The position numbers and the translations under genes were made by a program. From contig NZ_QRAN01000001.1 of the NCBI RefSeq assembly GCF_003457605.1, positions 642-64,641 on the forward strand: DNA of 64,000 nucleotides, written 5' to 3'. Below the pieces are notes generated by a model. It saw nothing but the letters and a program-made list of their open reading frames with translations, had not been told where the DNA came from and ran no database searches. Source of the stretch: Seongchinamella sediminis (GTDB lineage: Bacteria > Pseudomonadota > Gammaproteobacteria > Pseudomonadales > Halieaceae). Below are positions 17,363 to 28,600 of the stretch, piece after piece. Every line of letters starts with the position of its first letter. Position 1 is the stretch's first letter.

Positions 17363-18289
17363 TCAGGTTTCGCCCAACATGGCCTTGAGGTGTGCCTCGA
17401 CGCAACGGGCCAGGGCGTGCAGGTCGTAACCACCCTCCAGCGATGACACGATCCTTCCCCCAGCGCTCTGCCCGGCCTGTTCGCACAGTCGGCGGGTGAT
17501 CCAGGCGAAATCCTCGTCCACCAGGTTGAAGTCCGCCAGCGGGTCCGCCTGGTGGCCGTCGAAGCCGGCGGAGATGAATATCAGCTGCGGGGCGAATTCG
17601 GCCAGCCGCGGCAGCCACAGTTCGCTCACCGCCGCCCGGTACTCCTCCCCCCCGCAGCCCGCCGGCAGGGGCAGGTTGATCACGTTGGCGGCGTCGCAGT
17701 CGTCGCCGCTGTGCGGGTAAAACGGGTGCTGGAAGCTGGAGCAGAACAGGACCCGCTGGTCGCCCTTGACGATGTTTTCGGTGCCGTTGCCGTGATGCAC
17801 GTCGAAATCGATGATCGCCACCCGCTCCAGGCCGTGCTGGTTGAGGGCATGATAGGCGCCCACGGCGATACTGTTGAACAGGCAGAAGCCCATGGCCTTG
17901 TCCCGTTCGGCGTGGTGCCCGGGCGGGCGAACCCCGCAGAATACCTGGTTGAGTTCAGCGGCCATCACCAGGTCCACAGCCTGGATCACGGCTCCCGCCG
18001 CCAGGCGGGCCGCCTGCAGCGAGAAAGGATTCATGCTGGTGTCGCCGTCCAGTGACACGGTGCCGTGCTCCGGGGACTTGCGATAAACCGTGTCGACATA
18101 GGCGCTGTCGTGGGCGGCCAGCAGCTGGGACTTTTCCGCTGGTATGGCATCGTACTGGCGCAGCACCATATCCAGCCCGGTGGCGATCAGGCGGTCATTA
18201 ATGGCCGTCAGCCGCGCCGGCTGTTCCGGGTGATAGCTGCCCATATCATGCAGCTGGCACTGGTGATGGGTGATGTAGCCGATGCTCAT
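17363..18289 (-). CDS. Histone deacetylase superfamily hydrolase (AcuC/APAH-like)
   Basis: 308 residues; the ATG has GGAG seven bases upstream. Superfamily motifs are complete: SYHPEQPARL at the N-terminus, RPPGHHAERDKAMGFCLFN (tandem catalytic His), IIDFDVHHGNGTENI (zinc Asp and His), FISAGFDGHQADPL (second zinc Asp) and SSLEGGYDL with the late Gly-Gly-Tyr. Bacterial members remove acetyl groups from lysine side chains, acetylpolyamines or other acetylamides. The PatZ-like acetyltransferase further along in the window could be a functional counterpart, but that is only a guess. The cytoplasmic enzyme ends 7 bases from the convergent antiporter stop. Confidence 0.92.
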   Translation of the reverse strand: MSIGYITHHQCQLHDMGSYHPEQPARLTAINDRLIATGLDMVLRQYDAIPAEKSQLLAAHDSAYVDTVYRKSPEHGTVSLDGDTSMNPFSLQAARLAAGAVIQAVDLVMAAELNQVFCGVRPPGHHAERDKAMGFCLFNSIAVGAYHALNQHGLERVAIIDFDVHHGNGTENIVKGDQRVLFCSSFQHPFYPHSGDDCDAANVINLPLPAGCGGEEYRAAVSELWLPRLAEFAPQLIFISAGFDGHQADPLADFNLVDEDFAWITRRLCEQAGQSAGGRIVSSLEGGYDLHALARCVEAHLKAMLGET

Positions 18290-18460
18290 GGTTTGACTCC
18301 GGTTTTTAGCTGATCTTGCCCGCTGGGTGGATTACAAGCAACAATAGCAGTAGTGAATTGGCTTCCATACATAATGCTCGCAGAGTTTAGCCAGATACAT
18401 GCGGGCGCCAGTACCGGTTTGAGGCAGCCTTTTCCCCGCCAGAAACGTGAGAGAGGCATT

Positions 18461-19474
18461 ATGCGCTTGGCAGCAGTCAGCAGCTTGGTAGTAGTGATCC
18501 TTGGGGCGTATCCCCTTGCGCTCTTTGCCGAGCCGGTGCTGGAGCACGACTTTCAAACGACGGTCACGGCTGGAAAGCACACGGCGTTGAGGTTGGAAAA
18601 CGTACAGGTTGGGACCCAGCTTGAGCTTCAGTTCAAGGTGGAAAAGCCCTTGCAGGTGTGGGTGCTCGATCTGGCCAACCTGGCGCGCTTTCCGGATGTC
18701 GCGCAGGCACTGCATTCCCAGCGCGTTGCGGACGAGGACAGCGTCACCCTGGTACCGCCAGCCAGCGATGACTACTATGTGCTTTTCGACAATCGCGACG
18801 GTCCTGACGAGGTCGACGTGGAGGTCGCGGTGCGCATCAGCCGTGCGGAATTAAGGCCGCTCGACCGCCCTGAGCTGCAGCGGGCCATGAACCGCATCGT
18901 TGCCTCCCTGAACAAAATCTTTATCTTCGACTCCATCGACGTGCAGCCCGCAGCCTGCGGGGTCGCCAACCTGCTAACAGTCGATAAGCGCATCTACCTC
19001 TGTCTGGAATATGTGAGCGCAATCGAAGCGGCGGTCGACGAGCGGGAGCAGGCCAAAGCGCTGTTGTTGTTTGCCCTGCTGCATGAATTTGCCCACGTGC
19101 TCCTGCGGCAGTGGGAGATGCCGTTTTATGACAACGAGGAAATTGCCGACCAGATGGCGACGGCCTTGACGACGATGATCGAACGGGACGATGCCGCCAT
19201 GGCACAGGCGCGGTTTTTCGCCGCTGCAGCGGTGGCGCAACAGCAGAATCCGGGCAGTTTCGGGCATGGCCGGCATCCTCTCGCGGCGCAGCGGGCCCGT
19301 AACATCCAGCGTTGGAGCGAGGCAGGCGATGAGCACGCGAGGGCCTGGCAGCCATTCCTGGTGCCGCGCATGCAGAGCGCTTTCCTGCGCCAGCTCAGCG
19401 CCCGGACCGCCCCCTGGGTGCGGCCGGAACTGGTGGGTGAGGAATTGCGCCGGCGCGAGGAAGCGAATAAATAG
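18461..19474 (+). CDS. Secreted DUF4344-like metallopeptidase with HEFAH motif
   Basis: 337 residues from the ATG at 18461 (GAGAGG just upstream), with signal peptide MRLAAVSSLVVVILGAYPLA to about 22. The N-terminal half (about 25-140) is a beta-rich domain I do not recognise. The second half resembles DUF4344 putative metallopeptidases: CLEYVSAIEAA, then LLHEFAHVLL with HEXXH at 208-212, and NEEIADQMAT 15-20 residues on, likely supplying the third zinc ligand. It would act in the periplasm. It ends 144 bases before the giant LEPR-XLL gene on the same strand; a promoter-like region lies between, so it may be separate from that operon. Confidence 0.75.
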   Translation: MRLAAVSSLVVVILGAYPLALFAEPVLEHDFQTTVTAGKHTALRLENVQVGTQLELQFKVEKPLQVWVLDLANLARFPDVAQALHSQRVADEDSVTLVPPASDDYYVLFDNRDGPDEVDVEVAVRISRAELRPLDRPELQRAMNRIVASLNKIFIFDSIDVQPAACGVANLLTVDKRIYLCLEYVSAIEAAVDEREQAKALLLFALLHEFAHVLLRQWEMPFYDNEEIADQMATALTTMIERDDAAMAQARFFAAAAVAQQQNPGSFGHGRHPLAAQRARNIQRWSEAGDEHARAWQPFLVPRMQSAFLRQLSARTAPWVRPELVGEELRRREEANK

Positions 19475-19618
19475 TAGAGCGTTTACAGGTGCTTACAGGC
19501 TGGGTTAGACAGGAATTTGACATATAGAGAGAGCTTTACTAAAGGGTTAGGTTAAAGTTTGCTAAGGATTAGCGCAGCAAAACCGCGGCCAGCGGGTTTT
19601 GCGCAGGGAGTGTTACAC
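19475..19618 (+). promoter_or_regulatory. Promoter region of the giant LEPR-XLL gene with paired direct repeats
   Basis: A consensus TTGACA lies at 19517-19522, with weak -10 candidates about 14-17 bases on (TACTAA 19537-19542 or TAAAGG 19540-19545). TTACAGG occurs at 19483-19489 and 19493-19499, exactly 10 bases apart, and GGGTTAG at 19502-19508 and 19544-19550. The start codon's GGGAG is at 19606-19610. Repeats phased by one helix turn in front of a TTGACA suggest an activator site. Confidence 0.45.
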
Positions 19619-22600
19619 ATGACCGTTCCCAATTTGCCCGGCTTCGGCCGTCGGCGTGGGCCCTTCACCCTCTCCAGACTGACCCAGGCACTGCGCCGCG
19701 GCAGCGCACCTGATTTGAGCACGACCTCGCGGCGACCCCCGCCGCCCGCCAGGCGCCGCTACCAGGTCGAAACGCTGGAGCCACGGCTGTTGCTGAGCGC
19801 TGACCTGGTACCGGGTGCCGCCCAGGCGCTGGTGGACGGCCTCGACGGTCTCGCCAACTGGGCCGATGAACTCGATGATTTCGACGAGCTTGCCCAGCCG
19901 CTGCCGCTGATCGACACGCCGCTGGGCGACCTGCTGGACCTCGGGGGCTTCATCCAGGATAACCTGGTGGACCCGCTGGCGTCTGCCGCTGCGACCACCA
20001 CGCAGGAAGTAGCGGATGCGCTTGAGAGCGCCCTGGATGCCTTGCTTGGCGCTGGCGACTACGTTACCGACATCACCGACCAGGTGAGTGACGAGTATCG
20101 CTTCACGGTCGATTTCAGCTACGAGCTGCCAGCTGAGGCTTTTGCCTTTGGCGTGGGCGAGGCCTTCGATGCCCTGGGCATCGGCTTTGAGAACACGGTG
20201 GACCTGGCCGGCAGTATCAACGTGGCCTTCGAGTTCGGTTTCCTCACCACCGGGGGGCTGGACCCCGCCGATGCCTTCTTCATCGACACCGACGGCGCCG
20301 CCATCAGCGTCGGCGGCACGATCGATGCGACGATCAACGCCGCCTTTGACCTCGGCTTTATCGACGCCCAGCTCGACAATGGGGAGGTGGACATGTCCGC
20401 CTTCCTCGACGTCAATCTGCCCGATGCCGGCAGCGACACGCTGCTGACCCTGGCCGAGCTGACCGATGCCGCTATCGACGACAGCGTGCTCACGGTCGAT
20501 GGCGATAACAGTTTCAGTGCCTCGCTGCCGGTAACGGCAACGCTGGCCGGGCTCGCACCAGCGGACTCATCCGCGAACCTCATTATCTCCGGCATTGAAG
20601 GCGCCAATCTATTCGCAAACCCGGACTTCAGCATCTCTGTCAACAGTCCCGTGCTGGCCGACTTTACCAATATTCGCCCGGGTGATGTCGCCGGGGCGCT
20701 ACAGAACCTGGGCTCACAGCTGGACGCCATCTCCAGTGTTCTCGATGTTGCCGGCGGTATCCCCTTCCTCAGCGATGGTATCAGTGACATCACCAGTTTC
20801 GCCGAGCTCTTCGACGAGTTGTCGCAGGAATTGTTTGACGTCGGCGTTAAAGCGGTGTCGCTGCTGGGTGATCTGGGCGACCTGAGTGGCAATCTCAGCT
20901 TTGACATCAGCGTCGATGAGGCGGACCCCCCTGTTACGATCACCATCGACTACAGCGGAATAACTGAAACTGCCGGGCTGTTGACCGCTCTCAATGGCGA
21001 GTTGAGCGGGCTGGGGATAGAAGCCGTTCTGGAAGATAGCCAGCTGCTGCTGCAGGCCACGGATGCTTCCATCGACAAGTTTGAACTGACCAGTGTGGAC
21101 CCGGCCCTCGCCACGGTACTTGGTCTGGAAAACTCCATGTTCGGCCTGCCGCTGTTCCAGTTCGCGACGATCCAGGAGTTTATTGGTCTTCTTAACGAAT
21201 CCGCACTGAAAGGTTCGGACTTCGTGGCGGCTTTTGATGCTGCCAGTAACAGCATCACCTTCAACATCGATATCGCCAAGAGCTTCCAGCAGGATGTGCT
21301 GATGAATTTCAGCGAATCGCTGGACCTGGGCGTCGGTGAGCTGGTGTTGTCCGGTGGCGCGGAGGCGAGTTTTGCGGTGACGGCTGCGCTTGATGTCGGT
21401 GCGGGCATTGATATTTCCACCTTCAGTGGCGAAACCTCCCTTGGCAAGCTCAATGGTGGCGCCGGTATCCGGGTGGCCGATGGCCCTGACTTCAATATCC
21501 TGCTGTCGGATGGCAGCATGGCGGATATCGATCTCAGTGTGCTTGATACCAGTGCTGACGGGGTGATCAATGGGGATGATAGTAAGACGGTTCAGAACCT
21601 GATCGATACCATACTGGGTGAGGAGTCGGATCCGCTGTTTGGTAAGCTCGAGATTGTGCCAGACGGCGCCCAGGGCAACCTGCTGTTCCGGGACATTAGC
21701 GGCGGTGGCGGGGACTTTGTGATCTCGGTGGCCGAAAACGAGGAAGAGGGTCCGCTCTCTCCGGCGTTGATTGATCTCGGCATACTCCTGTCTGCGGGCG
21801 GTAACGAGGATGGCGAGATCGTCGCCGGCATAATCATGCCCCGCTTCTTCATCCAGGAAGACAGTAGCAGCATCAGCGCGGCGGCGAGCATCAGCGCCGA
21901 CGATATCGACCTGACCGGAGCGCTGGGCTTCCTGGAAATCGGGGTGGAAGACGGCTCGCTTACCGAAACCACGATTGATGCCAGTCTCGCGCTGCAGGAT
22001 CCATTCTCCGACGGTCGTATCTTCCTCAATGAGCTGGCCCGCCAGGATATCGACGAGGGTGACGCCTTCCCGATCGCCGTAGACAGCGACAGCGTTAATT
22101 TCGCTGTTACTTCCGGGACGCTTTCCCTGCCACTGACATTCCCCGATGCGGATACCCTGGGCCTGGACCTTGATCTCCTCGAGGCCGTGCCGGAGCTTAT
22201 CGTCACCTTCGAGGATACGGTCGCGGCGGCCGCGGGTGGCCTTAACGAACTGAGCCTCGCCCTGGACTTCGATTTTGACACCACGGCGATCGAGGAACTG
22301 CTGGCCAGCTTCGAGAACCTGTCCATCGGCCAGGTCATCGAGCTGGTGCTTGCGATAGGCGAATCCATTGCCGGGGACTTCGACCTTTTCAACTACGAGC
22401 TGCCGCTGGTCGACACCTCCATCAATGATATCCTGCAGCTGGCCCAGAACGGGCTGGACCAAATCCTTGACGGCGAACTGGCGCAAAAGATCAAGAACCT
22501 GAGAGGGGAACTGACCACCTTGCTGGACAGCAAGCTCGGTGACTTCGTCGACGGCCAGTTCCAGCTCACCCTGCCGGGGCTCTCGGCTTCCGAGGCCAAC

Positions 22601-25600
22601 CAGGTGCTCGCCGCCCTGGACGCGGTCGGGCTGCAAGACGAGTTCTTTCATGCCACCAACAATCTGTTGAGTGCGATCGCCGAGCTGCCGGAGAATTTCG
22701 ACCTGATCACCGCGCCCAACCCCACCGAGCTGATCGCGGCCTTCAACGCCTTCCTGCTGGTGGGCAAGCGCATTGCGGAGGAAGACCTGCCAGGCGTTGA
22801 CGCTACGCTGGAGGATAGCTTCCAGGACCTGCTCGCCGGGTTCACCGACCAGGCGCGTGAGCTGGTACCGTCAACTGATACGGTGGTACAGCTGATATTC
22901 GAGGCCCTGGGCTTTGAATTGCCGGAGCTTGCCGATGTACTCAGCGAGCTCGATGAGGAGTCTATCCAGACCCTGCTGGTCGACACGGTTAGCGATGCGC
23001 TTTCCGCGGCAGGCAGCGGCATCAAGGCAGAACTCGAGGACTTCGAGGCTAACCTGCCTGCTGATGTGCCTTCCGTGCAGGACGCCATCGATGCCATCAC
23101 CGAGGCGGAGCAGATCATCGGTCGCCTGGAAGGTCTGCTGGAGGACGTGTCCTCCCTGCAGCTGATGGACTTTGTGCGCCTGTTTGGTCTTTCCGATGAC
23201 CTGCTGCAGAAGATCGAGATCGCGCGGGATATCGTCGACACGGCACTGAACGACCCTGACCTCGCCGCCGGCGCCCTGAAAGACCAGCTGCAGGCCCAGT
23301 ACGACGCGCTGGTTGACGATGTACTGACGCCGGTTCGCGACGACGTGGTGGCCGCCGTGCAGAATGCCCTGGGCGGTGAACTGCTCAGCTTCCGCTTCGA
23401 CGACAACAACAACCTGCTGATCAACCTGCATATCGCCGCGGACGAAACCCTGAGTGACAGCTTTGAGCTCGATTTCGACCTGACCGGGCCAGGCGATACC
23501 GACATTCCCCTCAATTTCGAGTCAGCCCTGGATGGCGAGTTGAATCTCGCGGGCTCGCTGGATCTGGGCTTTGGCCTCAATGTCAGCGGTGGAACGCCGC
23601 AGATTTTCCTGCAGACCGACAGCGCCGCTACCCTGGAATTGGGCCTTGATCTTGAAGGCTTTGCCGAGCTGTCGATCTTTGGCCTCAGCGCCAGCTTCGG
23701 CAATCCGGATTTCCCGGATCCGGAAGCCGCGTCCATTATCGTCGCAGATGCCGTCGAGCAGGACGACGGGATGGGTGGCACCGAAATCGTCGCCGGCGAG
23801 GATAATGCCAGTATAGGCCTGTCGCTTATCGACAACGATGGCGACGACGATGGCTTGATTCTGCTCGGGGATATCAACGCCGCTACCTTTGACCCCAGCG
23901 TCAACGGCTTTCTGGAGGCCAGCCTGCCAGTTTACACCAATGGCACCGGGGTTCTCGCGCCCAGCGGCCCGGTCGAGGTTGTGGCTACCGACGCGCCGGA
24001 TCTCGACTTCGATGATCCGTTGTCATTCTCTATCGCCGTCAATGGCTTCGATCCCATCGCGGTCGATGTTCCGGCCTACGGTGGTGGTGACCCCGGGGAT
24101 CCCTACCCCTCAGTAAACGCGCTGGCCGACGCCATCGATACCGCCATGGCGGCAGCAACCTTTACCGATCTCGGTATTTTTGGTGATGGCAATCTTGGCG
24201 AGATCTTTGACGCGCAGGTCGACGGGGGCCTGCTCAAGATCGCTGTCAAGGGCGGCCTGGACGAATCGCCGTCGACCATGGTGCTGTCAGGATCTGGCCT
24301 GACAACCCTCGGCTTCAATGGGGACCTCGAAAACCAGACCGAATTGGTCAATATCGGTTTCACGACCTCACTGACAGCGTTCAACAGCGAAGGATTCGAC
24401 TTCGCCCTGGACGGCCTTAGCGACGAGGAGGTGAGCGCCATCATCGGCTCCTTCACCGAGCTGAACCTTGCCAATCTATTTGCGGCTATCGATACGATCC
24501 TGCAGGTTCTGGAAGACGCACTGGGCTCTGATTTCATTGATGGTCTCCCGGTGCTGGACGATGCCGCCGACGTAATCGGGAATGGCGTGAGCTTCCTGCA
24601 GGATGCCTTCGATGCAATGAAATCGGCGTTAGAGGAGGTTCCCGATGCAGTGGATGACCTGGGCGAGTGGGTCAATGAGCAGCTAGCAACCGCGATAACG
24701 AACGCCGTTGGCGCTGCCGAGGGTGCCGCTGGCGCAGGCGTAGACCTGCTACTCGATCTGGTGCCGGACATCCGCTTCACGCTGGATGGTTCGGATATCG
24801 ACACGGCCGACTTCGATGCACAAGATCTGCTTTCCGACCCCAATCTCGGCGTCGAGATAGATTTTGGCTTCGACTATGGCAAGGATTTTGAAACCAGCTT
24901 CGATCTCGGACTGGATGCACTCATCTTCGAGGTCGAGACCGAGGGCGGTATCGCGGTCGATTTCGATGCCGGCCTGGACTTCACCCTCGGCCTGGGGCTG
25001 CTGACCGGCCCCTACCTGAAGTTCAGTGAAGACCCTGACACGGACGATATCTTCGCGAGCCTGAATGCCGGACTTGTCGACGGCACCAGCCTGACGGCCC
25101 GGCTGTTTTTCCTCGAGCTGAAGGCTACCGAACTGAGCGGCGAGCACGATGGCGTCACCTACGAGGGCGTCAACCTGAGTGGTGATATTGGCGTCGATCT
25201 GGGCACGGGCGAGACCGATATCAACGAGCTGATGTTCGATCTCAGTTCCGATCTCGAGGTGGATATCGACCTGCTGATAGAGGCCGGCATTGAGGCCGGT
25301 ACCGATGGCACCCTGCCCAGTCTCGAAGTGAAAATGAATACGGACTGGGACTACGACCTGATCAGTGGGGAAGTGCCCGATCTGCCGATGCTGGAGTTCA
25401 ACGACCTGTCGCTCGATGTCGGCGAGTTCTTCCAGAATACCTTCGGCCCGGTGCTGGAGCAGCTTGAGCCGTTCACCTCGGCCCTGGATCCGATCTTCGA
25501 CATCCTGTACACGGAAGTGCCGGTGGTCTCCGACCTATCCAAACTGCTGGGCCAGGACCCGATCACCTTCCTCAGTGCCATCAAGTTGCTCGGCAGCGGT

Positions 25601-28600
25601 TTCGAATCGGTCGAGATCTTTCTCAATGTGGCGCAGACTGTGGATCAGGTTATCGGCATCGTCGACGACCTTGCAACTACGGGCAAGATCAACTTCGGCG
25701 ACATGGACTTCGGTGGCATTGACCTCACCGAGGCCAGTGCCTCCAGCGCGCTGGACGCTGCATTGGGTTCGGTGACCGCCACATCTGAAAGCCTGCGTAA
25801 CGCATTCACCTCCCAGCCTGGAACGGCGGAACTGGTGACCAAAGCCGAGGCCAGCGCCGGCTTTGATACCAGCGGCGGACTGGGCATCTCTTTCGACATC
25901 ATTGAAAATCCCGCTTCCCTGTTTAACCTGCTGATTGGTGGAACGGCGGACCTGGTGACCTGGGATATCCCCAGGCTATCGGCACAATTCGATTTCGGCA
26001 TGAGCTTTGGCCCGATCATCCCGCCGATCCCGCTGTTTGCAACCGTCAATCTCGGTGCCGAGCTGTTTGCTGACTTCGCGATCGGTTTCGACACCCGGGG
26101 CCTGGCCACGGGCTCCTTCTTCAACGGCTTCTACTTCAACGACCTGAATGAAGCCGGTGAGGATATCCTCGAACTCGGCCTGGGCGTCGAGGCCTCTGCC
26201 GGTGCAGAGCTGAACGTGGTAGTTGCCTCGGCCGGAGTGAATGGCGGCGTGCGCGCCGAGATAGGGGCCAACTGGAACGACCCGGACAGCGACGGCAAAG
26301 TCTATCTCGACGAGCTGGCGCGCAACTTCGCTCGCGGCGTGGAGTGCGTATTCGACCTGGAGGGCGCGCTCAGCGCCTTCTTCGATGCCTTTGTCAAGAT
26401 CGGCTTCGACACGCCCTTCGGCTTTGTCACCATTTTCTCCGAAACGCTAAACCTGCTCGACGTGACGCTACTCGATTTCTCAGCGAGCTGTCCACCCCTG
26501 CCGCCACCCCTGCCGGGAACACTCGATGGTGACGATATCCTGCTCAATATCGGCGATCGGGCCGGTGACCGGCAGCCCGGCGCCACCGATGGCGAGGAAG
26601 AGATCTTTGTCCTCAGCGAGATGGACCGGGACGGCGATGGTGTGCTCACGACCCTCAAAGACATCAACGGCAACGGTGTGATCGAGCGCACCGAGCTCGA
26701 GGGGGTCGAGGACCTGGACGGCGATGGTGAGCTGTCGAGCAATGTCGTCGGCATCCTCGGCTTCGGCCAGTTCCAGCTGTTTACCGACGCGGCGCCCACT
26801 TACGAGGACAATACGGCAGCTGCGATCCGCGATATCACCATAGCCAACCTCAACCTCACCGGCACCCGGATCATTGGCAATGGCGGCGCGGAAGACGACA
26901 AGATCACCATCGATGAATCGGTGGTCTTTGGTGCCGATATCACCGGGGGGGATGGCAATGACGAGATCTTCGGCGGCTCCGGTAACGATAAGCTCGACGG
27001 CGATGCCGGCGAGGACATCCTCCGCGGTGGCCTCGGCGATGACGAAATCCATGGCGGCGCCGATGCCGATGATATCCGTGGCAACGCCGGCAGCGACAAA
27101 CTGTACGGCGATGGCGGCGACGATGCGGTCTTCGGCGAGGACGGCATCAACCAGCAGCGCACTTTCGTCGAGGGCGAGCCGGAATATGATCTTATCGAGA
27201 AACTGAACGAAGCGCTGGATAATGCCGGTTTTGCGGCCTTCGGCGCACCGACCTACGACGACGAGATCGAGGGCAACGATGGCGCCGATGACCTGCGTGG
27301 CGACTTCGGTGTTGACATCGTCTACGGTGGCGAAGGCAACGACAACATCACCGGTGGCTGGGGCAACGACGAACTCACCGGTAACGATGAGACCGACCTC
27401 ATCGAGGGCGGCCAGGGCAGTGACAAGATCTGGGGAGATAATCGCGGCGATGACAATGCCATCGGTAACGACGTACTCTTCGGTGAGGGCGCCGGCGTCG
27501 GGCCTGACGATACCGGCGATGACCTGATATTCGGTGGCCCGGGCAATGACACCATCCGCGATGCCTACGACAGCGAGGAGGCGGACCCGGAGGACAACGC
27601 CGAGGGGGGCAACGACAGCTTCTACGGCGGTGACGGCGATGACCTGCTGGTCACCGGCAGTGGCAACGACCGGGCCTTTGGCGGCGCCGGTGCCGACGAG
27701 ATATTTTCCGGCGATGACAACGACTATGTCGAAGGGGGCGGCGGCGCGGACCTGATCCGCTCCGGTGCCGGTGCCGACCTGGTGATCGGCGGCTCCTCGC
27801 CGTATGCCGACAAGTACAATGACAACTTCGCAGCCGTGCCACTGAGCTATGCCGGTCCAGCGCAGAATGCCGGGGTCGATGGTGCGGAGGATGCCGACTT
27901 TGCCGGCACTGACGGTACCGACACCATCTTTGCCGGCAGCGGAGACGACATCGTGATCGGCGATAACGGCGCCTTCTACGCCGGTGGCGAGGTGAGCACC
28001 CGTACCCAGGACGTGGACCTCGATCGCGTCACCACCTTCTCCGATGGAGGCGAGGGCACGGATACGCTGCGCGGTGAGGATGGCGACGACATCCTGTTCG
28101 GCGGCGGCCTTGCCGACGAAATATTCGGCGATGCCCAGGGTGGCAATGGCAATGACATCGGCGTGGGCGACCAGGGCTACCTCACCAAAGATCAACTGGT
28201 GGCAGTACATTCGAGTGTCGCCGGCGCTTTCGGCAACGACACCCTCTACGGCCGCAGCGGCCTGGATATCCTCATCGGCGGTAGCGGCGGCGACTTTGCC
28301 TACGGCAATGCCGGGGCCGACCTGCTTGCCGGTGACAATGTTGCCATTGTTCTTGGCGGCCTGGGCTTCGTACCCACCGGTGCCAACGTGACCGTGCTCA
28401 AGGTCACCAGTACCGACAAGGACCAGGGTGGTAACGATACCCTGTACGGCAACACGGGTGCAGACCTTGCCATTGGCGGATTCGGCAGCGATGTCATCCG
28501 CGGCGGCAGCGAGGATGACATCCTCCTGGGCGACAACGGCGAGGTGGTGCTCGATGGCAGTGCCGGAGCGGGCAATGCTTTTGTCCTGGGGACCCCGGTT

